From Mesorhizobium qingshengii (GTDB lineage: Bacteria > Pseudomonadota > Alphaproteobacteria > Rhizobiales > Rhizobiaceae), in contig NZ_FMXM01000004.1 in assembly GCF_900103325.1 (NCBI RefSeq), forward strand, positions 310,001 through 374,000: 64,000 nucleotides of DNA. The letters are read 5' to 3'. A program made the position numbers and the translations under genes. The notes under the pieces are model-generated. The model saw nothing but the letters and a program-made list of their open reading frames with translations. It did no database searches and had not been told where the DNA came from. Positions 36,433-45,134 of the stretch are shown one piece after another (the stretch's first letter is position 1; the number at the start of each line of letters is the position of its first letter).

Positions 36433-37187
36433 CAATTGCCCTCCAGCCTGTTTTCGAACAGCGATGAGCGGCGCCCGCGCAGCACGATGTCGAACTTGTA
36501 GGCGCGCGCGTCGAAGGGGATCGTCGCTTGCATGTCGAGCGCGGCGATCAGCGTCTCAACGGCAGCCTTGTCGGGAATGCCGCGCGCGATCGGGCAGTGC
36601 CAGATCAGCGGGTCACCCTCGAAATACATCTGCGTGATCAGCCGCTGCGCGAAGCCATGGCCGAAGACCGAGAAATGGATGTGCGAGGGCCGCCAGTCAT
36701 TCGGCCCGTTCGGCCAGGGATAAGGACCGGGCTTGACGGTACGAAAGGCATAGCCGCCATCCTCGCCGGTGATGGCGCGCCCGCAGCCGCCGAAATTCGG
36801 GTCGAGCGGTGCCAGATAGCCGTCCTTCTTATGGCGATAGCGGCCACCGGCATTGGCCTGCCAGAATTCGAGCAGCACGCCTGGCACGCCAGCGCCGCGT
36901 TCGTCGAGCACGCGGCCATAGACGATGATGCGCTCGCCGAGCGCGCTCTCGCCGGGCCTGGCGAAATTGTGGATCAGGTCGGCGTCGAGTTCGCCCAGCA
37001 TGGCATGACCGAAGACCGGGCCTGAGGTCTCCGACAGCGTGTTGTCGAAGGCGACCAGCGCCTTCTGCGGCGAGCGCAGGATAGAAGTCTTGTAGTTCGG
37101 CGTCAGCGCCGGCGGATGCCATGTCCGGTCGCGCTGGAAAAAGGCGCCGGTCTCAGGCCTCCGGTTCGAGCCGGATTCAGCGGGCAT
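36432..37187 (-). CDS. pcaH: Protocatechuate 3,4-dioxygenase, beta subunit
   Basis: A 251-residue catalytic beta subunit. The Fe(III) ligands are in place: Tyr in [11 protein letters not shown], Tyr in PGPYPWPN and the two His of [11 protein letters not shown]. The start at ATG 37187 overlaps the pcaC 3' end by 11 bases; an upstream in-frame extension lies wholly inside pcaC and is rejected. It cleaves protocatechuate between C3 and C4 to 3-carboxy-cis,cis-muconate. Confidence 0.96.
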   Translation of the reverse strand: MPAESGSNRRPETGAFFQRDRTWHPPALTPNYKTSILRSPQKALVAFDNTLSETSGPVFGHAMLGELDADLIHNFARPGESALGERIIVYGRVLDERGAGVPGVLLEFWQANAGGRYRHKKDGYLAPLDPNFGGCGRAITGEDGGYAFRTVKPGPYPWPNGPNDWRPSHIHFSVFGHGFAQRLITQMYFEGDPLIWHCPIARGIPDKAAVETLIAALDMQATIPFDARAYKFDIVLRGRRSSLFENRLEGN

Positions 37188-37584
37188 TCTTGGCTCCGTC
37201 CATTTCCGAAAACACGTCCTTGGCGATCTTGAAGGCACGGTTGGCGGCCGGCACGCCGGCATAGATGGCGACATGCAGGAACGCCTCGCAGATATCGTCG
37301 CGCGTGGCACCAGTGTTGGCGGTGGCGCGCACATGCAAGGCGACCTCCTCATCATGGCCGAGCGCGGCCAGCAGCGCCAGCGTGACGATCGAACGCTCGC
37401 GCCTTGTGAAGCCCGGCCGTGCCCACACGGTTCCCCAGGCTGCCTCGGTGATCAGTTCCTGGAACGGTTGATCGAAATCGGTGGCGGCAACTTCGGCCCG
37501 GTCGACATGGCGATCGCCGAGGACGGACCGCCGCACCGCGAGGCCGGCGCGATATCTGGCTGCGTTGCCGGGGACTTCATCCAT
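37177..37584 (-). CDS. pcaC: 4-carboxymuconolactone decarboxylase
   Basis: A 135-residue AhpD-like protein. The conserved core is [20 protein letters not shown] followed by [39 protein letters not shown] sequence (about residues 55-110), with the Glu and His expected at the active site and no CxxC, as in true PcaC. It converts 4-carboxymuconolactone to 3-oxoadipate enol-lactone. It overlaps pcaD upstream by 8 bases and pcaH downstream by 11. Confidence 0.94.
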   Translation of the reverse strand: MDEVPGNAARYRAGLAVRRSVLGDRHVDRAEVAATDFDQPFQELITEAAWGTVWARPGFTRRERSIVTLALLAALGHDEEVALHVRATANTGATRDDICEAFLHVAIYAGVPAANRAFKIAKDVFSEMDGAKNAR

Positions 37585-38386
37585 GGGTTTCTGCTCCAGA
37601 GGGAAGCGATGCGATAAACTCGCGGATCAGGGTAACCAGCGCTTGAGGCTGTTCGACGCACGGAATATGCCCGGCGTCGCGGATGATCTCGAAGCGCGCG
37701 CCGGGAATGAGAGCGGCCAGCGAGCGGACGAGATCGGAAGGCGTCGAACCGTCCTGATCACCGACGACGCAAACCGTCGGCACCGCGATGCGGCGCGCAG
37801 CGTCGGTGAAATCCGCGTCGCGAACCGCTACGCAAGTGCCAATGTAACCGGCAAGCGCTTGCCGGGTCATCATGTTCCAATAGCCGTCCAGCTCGGGCAA
37901 ACGTGCCGAGTGGAAGGCAGGAGTGAACCACACTTTGAGCACGGCATCGGCAATGGCCTGGATGCCCTTGCTTTCAACCGTCGCGATGCGTGTGTTCCAG
38001 CTGTCCGTCGTGCCGATCTTGTGTGCCGTGTCGCAGAGGATCAGCGCCTCGACGTCTTCGGGGCGCCTGGCATAGAACCCCTGCGCAATCAGACCGCCGA
38101 CCGACAGGCCGCACAACACCACCTTGCCGAGACCGAAGTGATCGATGAGGCCGCTGAGGTCGTCGACATGATCGTCGATCGACCTGATATCGCCGATGTC
38201 GGAGAGCCCGTGGCCACGCTTGTCGTAGACCAGCAAGGGCATTTCACCATCAAGTGCCAAGACGACCTCGTCCCAGATCCGGAAGTCGGTGCCGAGCGAA
38301 TTGATGAACACGATCGGGCGTGCCTTGCTGTTCGCTTCGACGCGACGATGGTGCAGCGTGATGCCGCCGATGGTGACGAATGGCAC
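37577..38386 (-). CDS. pcaD: 3-oxoadipate enol-lactonase
   Basis: A 269-residue alpha/beta hydrolase, first gene of the operon. It has YDKRGHGLSD, the nucleophile elbow CGLSVGG (about residues 93-99), GDQDGSTP (acid) and DAGHIPCVEQ (His). The likely start is GTG 38386 (VPFVTIGGITLHH), preceded by GGAGGACAGAAATC, and it matches the usual PcaD N-terminus. An upstream ATG at 38422 lacks a ribosome-binding site and would fall in the conserved promoter segment. It hydrolyses 3-oxoadipate enol-lactone to 3-oxoadipate. Confidence 0.93.
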   Translation of the reverse strand: MPFVTIGGITLHHRRVEANSKARPIVFINSLGTDFRIWDEVVLALDGEMPLLVYDKRGHGLSDIGDIRSIDDHVDDLSGLIDHFGLGKVVLCGLSVGGLIAQGFYARRPEDVEALILCDTAHKIGTTDSWNTRIATVESKGIQAIADAVLKVWFTPAFHSARLPELDGYWNMMTRQALAGYIGTCVAVRDADFTDAARRIAVPTVCVVGDQDGSTPSDLVRSLAALIPGARFEIIRDAGHIPCVEQPQALVTLIREFIASLPSGAETHG

Positions 38387-38394
38387 GATTTCTG

Positions 38395-38472
38395 TCCTCC
38401 ATCTCCACATTGCACAAGGCATTTGGTTCGGTAAAATGATATTTTGCGCCGTTTCATTAACTCAGAGGTTAT
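38395..38472. promoter_or_regulatory. pcaD promoter with PcaQ-type binding site
   Basis: Read on the minus strand, ATAACC-TCTG-AGTTAA (38457-38472) matches the PcaQ site described in Sinorhizobium (ATAACC-N4-GGTTAA) with one mismatch. It lies 7 bases before the divergent pcaQ ATG, so PcaQ bound here could also control its own gene. The 66 bases 38395-38460 are 91% identical to 39455-39520 in front of the ABC transporter, in the opposite orientation. Confidence 0.75.
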
Positions 38473-38479
38473 CGAATTC

Positions 38480-39397
38480 ATGTCCGAAGGCCGCATCCGC
38501 TTCCGCCACCTGCAGGCATTCCTTGAGGTTGCGCGGCAGGGAAGCGTGGCGAGAGCGGCCGACTTCCTGCATGTCAGCCCGCCGGCGGTGACCAAGACGT
38601 TGCGCGAACTGGAAGAGGCGCTCGGCGTGGCGGTGGTCGAACGCGACGGCCGCGGCATCCGGCTGACGCGCATCGGCGAAATCTTCCTTCGCCATGCCGG
38701 CACGGCGATCACCGCGCTGAAGCAAGGCGTCGATTCCGTCAGGCAGGACGGCGCGGTCAACCGGCATCCGATCCGCATCGGCGCGTTGCCGACGGTTTCG
38801 GCGCGCGTGATGCCGCTCGCCATGAGCCTGTTCCTCAAGGAGAGCACTGGCGCTGCGATCAAGATCGTCACTGGCGAGAACGCGGTGCTGCTCGAGCAGT
38901 TGCGTGTCGGAGCGCTCGATCTCGTTGTCGGACGGCTGGCGGCGCCGGAGAACATGACCGGCTTCTTCTTCGAGCACCTCTATTCCGAACAGGTGCTGTT
39001 CGTGGTGCGCGCGGAACATCCGCTGCTCGAAGCCGGACAGGACGTGTTCGCACGGCTCGACGAATTCCCGGCGCTGATGCCGACGCGGGAATCTGTCATC
39101 CGTCCCTTCGTCGACCGGCTGTTCATCACCAACGGCATGACGGCGCCGGCAACCGAAATCGAAACCGTCTCGGACTCCTTCGGCCGCGCCTTCCTGCGGC
39201 AAAGCAATGCGGTCTGGATCATTTCGGCGGGCGTCGTCGCCAATGAGCTCGGCAGCGGCGCCTTCGTCGCCCTGCCGGTCAACACAGAGGAAACCAAGGG
39301 ACCGGTCGGCCTGACGATGCGAACCGACACGGCGCCCTCGCCTGCTTTCTCCATCCTGCTGCAGACCATCCGCGAAGCGGCAAGGCAAGGCGGCTGA
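38480..39397 (+). CDS. pcaQ: LysR family regulator of protocatechuate genes
   Basis: A 305-residue LysR-type regulator. The N-terminal helix-turn-helix reads LQAFLEVARQGSVARAADFL (about residues 9-28) with VSPPAVTKTLRELEEALG, and an effector domain starts at about 93 (IRIGALPTVSARVMP). ATG 38480 begins MSEGRIRFRHLQ; the open frame 12 codons upstream overlaps the binding site and is not expected to be translated. Divergent placement to pcaD is the classic arrangement in Agrobacterium and Sinorhizobium, where PcaQ activates pcaDCHGB in response to beta-carboxymuconate or muconolactone. Confidence 0.94.
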   Translation: MSEGRIRFRHLQAFLEVARQGSVARAADFLHVSPPAVTKTLRELEEALGVAVVERDGRGIRLTRIGEIFLRHAGTAITALKQGVDSVRQDGAVNRHPIRIGALPTVSARVMPLAMSLFLKESTGAAIKIVTGENAVLLEQLRVGALDLVVGRLAAPENMTGFFFEHLYSEQVLFVVRAEHPLLEAGQDVFARLDEFPALMPTRESVIRPFVDRLFITNGMTAPATEIETVSDSFGRAFLRQSNAVWIISAGVVANELGSGAFVALPVNTEETKGPVGLTMRTDTAPSPAFSILLQTIREAARQGG

Positions 39398-39442
39398 CGC
39401 GTCCACATATCCGAACAGGCTGTTGTCGTGACCTGAGATTTC

Positions 39443-39520
39443 CTAACCCATGGGTTAATGAAACACCGCAAAATATCATTTTACCGAACCAAATGCGTGG
39501 TGCACTGTGGTGATGGAGGA
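39443..39520 (+). promoter_or_regulatory. Transporter promoter with PcaQ-type binding site (copy of the pcaD promoter)
   Basis: CTAACC-CATG-GGTTAA (39443-39458) matches the PcaQ consensus except at its first base and is itself a near-perfect palindrome. It is followed by a segment (39455-39520) that differs at only 6 of 66 positions from the minus-strand pcaD promoter (38395-38460). The shared block includes the AT-rich CGCAAAATATCATTTTACCG likely to hold the RNA polymerase contacts and the GATGGAGGA ribosome-binding region. Confidence 0.78.
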
Positions 39521-39539
39521 GCCACAGAGGGAGGAACAC

Positions 39540-40856
39540 ATGACCCACGTACTCGGCAGCAGATCCACGATTCCGGGCATTTCGCGACGCCAGTTCATTG
39601 CCACCTCGATCGCCGGCGGCACGGCGCTGGCCCTTGGCGGCCGCAACGCCTTTGCCCAGGCCGGCAACACGCTCAAGGTCGGCTTCGTCAGCCCGCGCAC
39701 CGGGCCGCTGGCCGGCTTCGGCCAGACCGACGGCTACGTGCTCGACCTGGCCCGCAAGGCGCTGGCCGGCGGCCTCGACATAGGCGGCAAGAAATACAGC
39801 GTCGAAATCCTCGACCAGGATACGCAATCGGATCCGTCCCGCGCGGGCCAGCTGGCCAAGGACCTGATCAACAACCAGGCTATCGACCTGATGCTGGCGG
39901 TCTCGACGCCCGAGGTGATCAATCCGGTTGCCGACGCCTGCGAAGCCGCCGGCGTGCCTTGCCTCTCCACGGTGATGCCGTGGGAAGCCTGGTATTTCGG
40001 CCGTGGCGCCAAGCCCGGCGCGCCCTCGCCGTTCAAATGGACCTACCATTTCGGCTTCGGCGTCGGCGAGTTCTTCAAGACCTACATCTCGCAATGGAAC
40101 CTGATCGAGACCAACAAGAAGGTCGGCGTCATGTATCCGAACGATGCCGACGGCAACGCGATCCGCGCCAATCTGGCGCCGCTGCTGGCCAAGCAAGGTT
40201 TCACCATCGTCGATCCCGGCGCCTATGAAACCGGCACCACCGACTATTCCTCGCAGATCGCGCTGTTCAAGCAGGAAGGCGTCGAGATCTTCAACTCCTT
40301 CCCGATCCCGCCGGATTTCGCCGCCTTCTGGCGCCAGGCGGCGCAACAGGGCCTGATCAAGCAGATCAAGATCTGCCAGGTCGCCAAGACCGGTCTGTTC
40401 CCTTCGGACATCGAGGCGCTCGGCGATCTCGGCATGAAGATTTCGAGCGCCGCCTACTGGCACAAGGCCTTCCCCTACAAGTCGCCACTGACGGGCGTTT
40501 CAGGCACCGAGCTGGCCGACGGCTATGAGGCGACGAGCGGCAAGCAGTGGACGCAGCAGCTCGGCGCCTCGATGTCGTTGCTCGACGCCGGCTTCGAAGC
40601 GCTGAAGGCAAGCACCGACGCCAAGGACAAGGCGGCGGTCGCCAAGGCGCTGAGCACGCTCAAGACCGAGACGATGATCGGCAAGGTCGACTTCACCAGC
40701 GGACCAGTGGCCAATGTCTCGCCCGGCCCGATCATCGGCACGCAATGGGTGGCCGCCAAGGAAGGCAGCAAATTCCCGCTCGACTACGTGGTGACCGAGA
40801 ACGCCACCGACCCCAAGGTGCCCGTCGAAGCCAAGCTTCTGCCTTACAACGGTTGA
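39540..40856 (+). CDS. ABC transporter substrate-binding protein, Tat-exported (probable protocatechuate/aromatic acid binding)
   Basis: A 438-residue LivK-type binding protein. The signal has a twin-arginine motif, ISRRQFIATSIAGG (residues 14-27), and cleavage near NAFA (about 39), so export is probably by the Tat pathway. ATG 39540 follows GAGGGAGGAACAC. The mature protein starts QAGNTLKVGFVSPRTGPLAG. In Sinorhizobium meliloti a PcaQ-controlled ABC system (pcaMNVWX) imports protocatechuate. The conserved promoter, the adjacent pca genes and the gene set here make this its likely counterpart, although the gene order may differ. Confidence 0.88.
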   Translation: MTHVLGSRSTIPGISRRQFIATSIAGGTALALGGRNAFAQAGNTLKVGFVSPRTGPLAGFGQTDGYVLDLARKALAGGLDIGGKKYSVEILDQDTQSDPSRAGQLAKDLINNQAIDLMLAVSTPEVINPVADACEAAGVPCLSTVMPWEAWYFGRGAKPGAPSPFKWTYHFGFGVGEFFKTYISQWNLIETNKKVGVMYPNDADGNAIRANLAPLLAKQGFTIVDPGAYETGTTDYSSQIALFKQEGVEIFNSFPIPPDFAAFWRQAAQQGLIKQIKICQVAKTGLFPSDIEALGDLGMKISSAAYWHKAFPYKSPLTGVSGTELADGYEATSGKQWTQQLGASMSLLDAGFEALKASTDAKDKAAVAKALSTLKTETMIGKVDFTSGPVANVSPGPIIGTQWVAAKEGSKFPLDYVVTENATDPKVPVEAKLLPYNG

Positions 40857-40880
40857 TGGACCGCTGACGAGGATCGCCTG

Positions 40881-41621
40881 GTGACCCATCCGCAACAACA
40901 GGCGATCCTCGCTGCCGCCGATATCCACAAGCGCTTCGGCGCGCTTGTGGTGCTGGATGCCGTCGACTTCACCATGGAAGCCGACGAGGCGGTCGGTATT
41001 GTCGGCCCGAACGGCGCCGGCAAGACCACGCTGCTCAGCGTGCTTTCAGGCGCCTTTCCGCCGAGTTCGGGCACGGTGAGTTTCAAGGGCGGTGACGTGA
41101 CGACCCTGACGGCGACGCAGCGCTGCCGGCTCGGCCTGGTGCGTACGCACCAGGTGCCGAAACCGTTCAGCGGCATGACCACTTTCGAGAACGTTTTCGT
41201 CGCCGCGTCGCATGGCGCCGGCCTCGGCCGCGACGAAGCCTATGAGGAGGCACTTGGCTCGCTGAAATTGTGCGGCATGCTCAGCGTCGCCAACCGGCGC
41301 GCCGAGACGCTCGGGCTGCTCGACCGCAAGCGGCTGGAACTGGCCCGGGCGCTCGCTGCAAGACCGACGCTGCTTCTCCTGGACGAGATCGGCGGCGGCT
41401 TGACCGATGGCGAAGCCGGCGAGCTTGTCGACACCATCAAGGAATTGCGGCGACGCAAGATCGGCATCGTCTGGATAGAACACATTGTCCACATTCTGCT
41501 GCAGGTGGCCGAGCGGCTGATCTGCATGGACGCCGGCAGGATCATCGCCGACGGCGACCCGCAAACGGTGATGGCCGACCCGCAAGTGATCCACGCCTAT
41601 CTCGGCGGAGGCCCGAAATGA
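40881..41621 (+). CDS. ABC transporter ATP-binding protein (LivG type, variant signature)
   Basis: A 246-residue ATPase starting at GTG 40881 (24 bases after the binding protein). Walker A is GPNGAGKTT (residues 42-50). The signature region reads LGLLDRKRLELARAL (144-158), not LSGGQ, and Walker B ends LLLDEIGGGL, with Ile in place of the usual Pro. Both changes are seen together in a subgroup of Liv-type ATPases, so the protein is probably active as the partner of the canonical ATPase that follows. Confidence 0.87.
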   Translation: MTHPQQQAILAAADIHKRFGALVVLDAVDFTMEADEAVGIVGPNGAGKTTLLSVLSGAFPPSSGTVSFKGGDVTTLTATQRCRLGLVRTHQVPKPFSGMTTFENVFVAASHGAGLGRDEAYEEALGSLKLCGMLSVANRRAETLGLLDRKRLELARALAARPTLLLLDEIGGGLTDGEAGELVDTIKELRRRKIGIVWIEHIVHILLQVAERLICMDAGRIIADGDPQTVMADPQVIHAYLGGGPK

Positions 41622-42346
41622 GCCTGCTTTCGGTCGAGAACCTGGTCGTCCGGCATGGCCTGCTGCAGGCGGTGCGCGGCGTCAGCTTCACAATCGAACG
41701 CGGCGAGACGCTGGCGCTGGTCGGCGCCAACGGCGCCGGCAAGACGACGCTGCTCAGGGCAATCGCCGGCGCGCATCAGCCGGCGGCCGGCCGTGTGCTA
41801 ATGGACGGGGCCGATCTCACCGGCGTGCCATCGCACAAACGCGTCGGCATGGGCATCGCGCTGGTGCCGGAGGGGCGAAAGCTGTTCGTCCAGATGACGG
41901 TCGAGGAGAACCTTCTGCTCGGCAAGACCGCCGGCCGGCCGGGCGACTGGAGCGTCGACAAGGTGCTCGAGATGTTCCCCAATCTGAAGCCGCGCCGCCA
42001 TGCCAGGACGGGTCACCTGTCTGGCGGCGAGCAGCAGGCGACGGCGATCGGCCGGGCGCTGATGAGCAATCCGGACGTGCTGCTGCTCGACGAGGTTTCG
42101 CTCGGCCTGTCGCCGCTGATCGTCGACCGTGTCTATGCCGCACTGCAGGGCCTGATCAGCTCGGGTACGACGATCATCCTGGTCGAGCAGGACCTCAACC
42201 GGGCGCTCGCGGTATCCGACAGGGTCATCTGCATGCTCGAAGGCCGCGTTGCGCTTGAAGGGTCGAGCAAGACGGTTTCGCGCGACGAGGTGACCAAGGC
42301 CTATTTCGGCCTGCACAGGAAAAGCTCCGGGAGCGTTCCCGCATGA
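41618..42346 (+). CDS. ABC transporter ATP-binding protein (LivF type)
   Basis: A 242-residue ATPase with Walker A GANGAGKTT (residues 36-44), LSGGEQQA near 129 and LLLDEVSLGLSP. The start overlaps the previous stop (ATGA at 41618). It is the second, canonical ATPase of the aromatic-acid transporter. Confidence 0.9.
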   Translation: MSLLSVENLVVRHGLLQAVRGVSFTIERGETLALVGANGAGKTTLLRAIAGAHQPAAGRVLMDGADLTGVPSHKRVGMGIALVPEGRKLFVQMTVEENLLLGKTAGRPGDWSVDKVLEMFPNLKPRRHARTGHLSGGEQQATAIGRALMSNPDVLLLDEVSLGLSPLIVDRVYAALQGLISSGTTIILVEQDLNRALAVSDRVICMLEGRVALEGSSKTVSRDEVTKAYFGLHRKSSGSVPA

Positions 42347-43239
42347 GCAACCAGATCATCCAGGGCATCCTGCTTGGCGGCTACTATGCGCTGATCGCTT
42401 GCGGCCTGTCCTTCATGTTTTCGGTGATGCGCATCATCAACCTCGCCCATGGCAGCCTGGCCGTGTTCGCCGCCTATGCGCTGTGGCTGCTGGCCTCGCG
42501 GTTCCATGTCTCGCCATTTGTCGGCCTGCTCATCGTGCTGCCATTGATGGCGGTGATCGGCTGGACGCTGCAGCGCTTCCTGCTCGAACGCAGCGCGCGC
42601 GGCGGCGCACTGCTGCCGATCCTGACCACGTTCGGCCTCGCCATCGTCATCGACAATCTGCTGTTCGAGCAGTTTGGCGCCGATACGCGTTCGCTGGCGC
42701 CCTATATCGGCAGCCTCTCCTATGATTCCTGGGAGTGGCCGGGCAGCATCTATGTCGGCAAGCTCGCCGTGATCATGTTCGCCACCGCCGTGGTCCTGCT
42801 TGGCGGGCTGCAGCTATTCCTGACCCACACCCGGCTCGGGCGCTCGATCCGCGCCACTTCGGAGGATCCCGATACAGCCGGCCTGGTCGGCGTCGACGCG
42901 CGCTGCGCCAACGCCATCGCCGCGGCAATAGCCATGGTGACGGTCGGCCTTGCCGGCGCCTTCCTCGGCATGCGCGCCACCTTCGATCCCTATGCCGGCG
43001 CGCCACAATTGTTGTTCGCCTTCGAAGCCGCGGTGATCGGTGGCGCCGGTTCGTTGTGGGGAACGCTGATCGGCGGCATCGTGCTGGCGCTTGCGCAGAC
43101 GCTTGGCGCACAGGTGCATCCGCAAGGTTTTCTGATCGGTGGCCATGCGGTGTTCCTTGTCGTGCTGTTCGTGCGGCTTTCGACATCCGGCCTTGGCCTG
43201 CGCGGCCTGCTGCGCCTGCCCTCCCGGAGCGCGTCATGA
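42343..43239 (+). CDS. ABC transporter permease (LivH type)
   Basis: A 298-residue permease with eight or so hydrophobic segments. The LivH motif FMFSVMRIINLAHGSLAVF is at about residues 25-43, and the cytoplasmic loop IRATSEDPDTAGLVGVD near 170. It overlaps its neighbours by 4 bases on each side, so the five transporter genes are translated as one coupled unit. Confidence 0.9.
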   Translation: MSNQIIQGILLGGYYALIACGLSFMFSVMRIINLAHGSLAVFAAYALWLLASRFHVSPFVGLLIVLPLMAVIGWTLQRFLLERSARGGALLPILTTFGLAIVIDNLLFEQFGADTRSLAPYIGSLSYDSWEWPGSIYVGKLAVIMFATAVVLLGGLQLFLTHTRLGRSIRATSEDPDTAGLVGVDARCANAIAAAIAMVTVGLAGAFLGMRATFDPYAGAPQLLFAFEAAVIGGAGSLWGTLIGGIVLALAQTLGAQVHPQGFLIGGHAVFLVVLFVRLSTSGLGLRGLLRLPSRSAS

Positions 43240-44306
43240 GCGCCTCGACCTCGCCTGTCATCGAGCGCGGCACAGCGACATCGCGGATCGCCGCGGTGGC
43301 GGTCGCCGTCATCATCGCGCTGCTGGCAATCGCGCCGCAATTCCTGTCGGCCGGCGCGGTCGACCGGATGACCGCGCTGTTCATCTATGTGATCCTGGCG
43401 GCGATGTGGAACGCGCTGGCCGGCTTTGGCGGGCTGGTGTCTGTCGGCCAGCAGGTGTTCTTCGGGCTCGGCGCCTACTTCGCCATCCGGCTGGCCGATG
43501 CCGGCCTCAACCCCTTCGCCTCGCTTTTCGTTTCGGCGATCGTCGTCGGCGTGGTGTCGGTACCGCTGTCGCTGTTCATGCTGCGGCTGAGAAACGGCGA
43601 ATTCGCCATCGGCATGTGGGTGATCGCGGCATTGACGCATCTGCTGGTCAATCTCGACCGGCTGGTGCAGGGCGAAACCGGCACCTCGCTGATCTCGCTC
43701 AACGTCTACGATGCCGGCACCAGACGGATGACGATCTACTGGCTGGCGCTGGCGTCGATGACCGCGCTGCTCGCCATGCTGTTTGGCCTGCTGCGCGGCA
43801 GCACCGGTGCCGCGATCCGCGCCATCCGGGACAATGAGGATGCCGCCGCGTCGGTCGGCGTGCGCGTCACCGGCACCAAGCGGCTGCTGTTCGTGCTTGC
43901 CGCCTTCGGCATCGGCATCGCCGGCGCGCTGTGGCTGGCGACCTCCATCACCTTCCAGCCGAAAACCTATTTCAACGTCCAGTGGACCGCCTACATGATC
44001 TTCATGGTGCTGGTCGGCGGCATCGGCACCTTCGAAGGCGCCATTCTAGGCGCGCTGGTGTTCTTCCTAATCGAGACCTGGTTCGGTGGCGCCGGCGTCT
44101 GGTACCTGATCGGGCTTGGCGCCACCGCCGTGCTGTTCTCGCTTTTCCTGCCGCGCGGCCTGTGGGGGACGGTCGAGGAGCGTTTTGGCCTGCGCCTGCT
44201 GCCGGTCGGCTACCGCGTCAGGCTGCCGGGCAATCCGACAGCTCCGGCCGACGATGGCACCGCGCCCTCGCCGCGACAAACCACCCAGCATCAGGAGAAG
44301 GCATGA
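43236..44306 (+). CDS. ABC transporter permease (LivM type)
   Basis: A 356-residue permease starting MSASTSPVIERGTATS at ATG 43236 (ATGA overlap). The conserved loop AIRDNEDAAASVGVRVTGTK (about 200-220) is the ATPase-docking region. The C-terminal tail after residue 320 is hydrophilic and Pro-rich. It completes the transporter and overlaps the SDR gene by 4 bases. Confidence 0.9.
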   Translation: MSASTSPVIERGTATSRIAAVAVAVIIALLAIAPQFLSAGAVDRMTALFIYVILAAMWNALAGFGGLVSVGQQVFFGLGAYFAIRLADAGLNPFASLFVSAIVVGVVSVPLSLFMLRLRNGEFAIGMWVIAALTHLLVNLDRLVQGETGTSLISLNVYDAGTRRMTIYWLALASMTALLAMLFGLLRGSTGAAIRAIRDNEDAAASVGVRVTGTKRLLFVLAAFGIGIAGALWLATSITFQPKTYFNVQWTAYMIFMVLVGGIGTFEGAILGALVFFLIETWFGGAGVWYLIGLGATAVLFSLFLPRGLWGTVEERFGLRLLPVGYRVRLPGNPTAPADDGTAPSPRQTTQHQEKA

Positions 44307-45094
44307 CCATGCTTTTCGGCAAGACGATCCTCATCACCGGTGTCGCCTCCGGCATCGGCGCCCGCACGGCGGAACTCGCCGGCCAGCTCGGCGCCGACGT
44401 GATCGGTGTCGATATCCGTGAGCCGGCCGGACCGGTTGGCAGCTTCGTCAAGGCCGACATCTCGTCGAAGGCCGGCGTCGACGATCTCGTCGCAAGCCTG
44501 CCGCAACGCATCGACGCGCTCTGCAACGTCGCCGGCCTCTCCGGCAACACCGGAGCGGCGTCGACGCTGGCCGTCAACTTCTTCGGGCTGCGGGCGCTAT
44601 CGGAAGGCCTGGCGCCAAAGCTTCGCGAAGGCGGCGCCATCGTCAACGTCGCCTCGATCGCCGGCTATGGCTGGCGCGCCAATCTCAATCGTGCCGCTTC
44701 CATGGCCGGCATCGAGGGTTTCCCTGATATCGCCAAGGTGATCGCCGACCACGCGGTCAAGAACGAGGAAGGCTATCCGGTCTCGAAGGAACTGCTGCTG
44801 CTTTGGACTTTCCGTGCCGCGCATCAGGACCTGTTCAAGAACCGTGGCATCCGCGTCAATGCGGTGAGCCCGGGGCCGGTCGAAACGCCGATCCTGAAAC
44901 AGTTCCGCAGCGTGCTCGGCGACGCGCGCGTCGACAGCGACATTGCCAGGGTCGGGCGCGCCGGCACATCGGGCGACGTCGCGCCGGTGGTGCTATTCCT
45001 GTGCTCGGACGGCGCGCGCTGGGTCAATGGCGCAAACGTGCCGGTCGATGGCGGCCTCGAGGCCTCGATCAACGCCGAAGTGCTTGGTTTCTAG
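44303..45094 (+). CDS. Short-chain dehydrogenase, coniferyl-alcohol dehydrogenase-like
   Basis: A 263-residue SDR with cofactor motif TGVASGIG (residues 12-19) and catalytic Tyr158-x3-Lys162 in GYPVSKELL, where the Ser next to Lys is also typical. The long insert between the Ser region (NVASIAGYGW) and the Tyr is characteristic of the 3-alpha-hydroxysteroid/coniferyl-alcohol dehydrogenase branch. It is coupled to the transporter genes (ATGA at 44303) under the PcaQ-type promoter. Oxidation of an aromatic alcohol to the aldehyde is the likely role, with the following aldehyde dehydrogenase finishing to the acid. Confidence 0.82.
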   Translation: MTMLFGKTILITGVASGIGARTAELAGQLGADVIGVDIREPAGPVGSFVKADISSKAGVDDLVASLPQRIDALCNVAGLSGNTGAASTLAVNFFGLRALSEGLAPKLREGGAIVNVASIAGYGWRANLNRAASMAGIEGFPDIAKVIADHAVKNEEGYPVSKELLLLWTFRAAHQDLFKNRGIRVNAVSPGPVETPILKQFRSVLGDARVDSDIARVGRAGTSGDVAPVVLFLCSDGARWVNGANVPVDGGLEASINAEVLGF

Positions 45095-45134
45095 AACACG
45101 AATGAAGACGCTCGCGAGAGCAATGGAGACAGTC

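Noticed and set aside
40861..40880. Possible terminator between the pca-linked binding protein and ATPase genes
   Set aside because: The 24-base gap has no usable inverted repeat.
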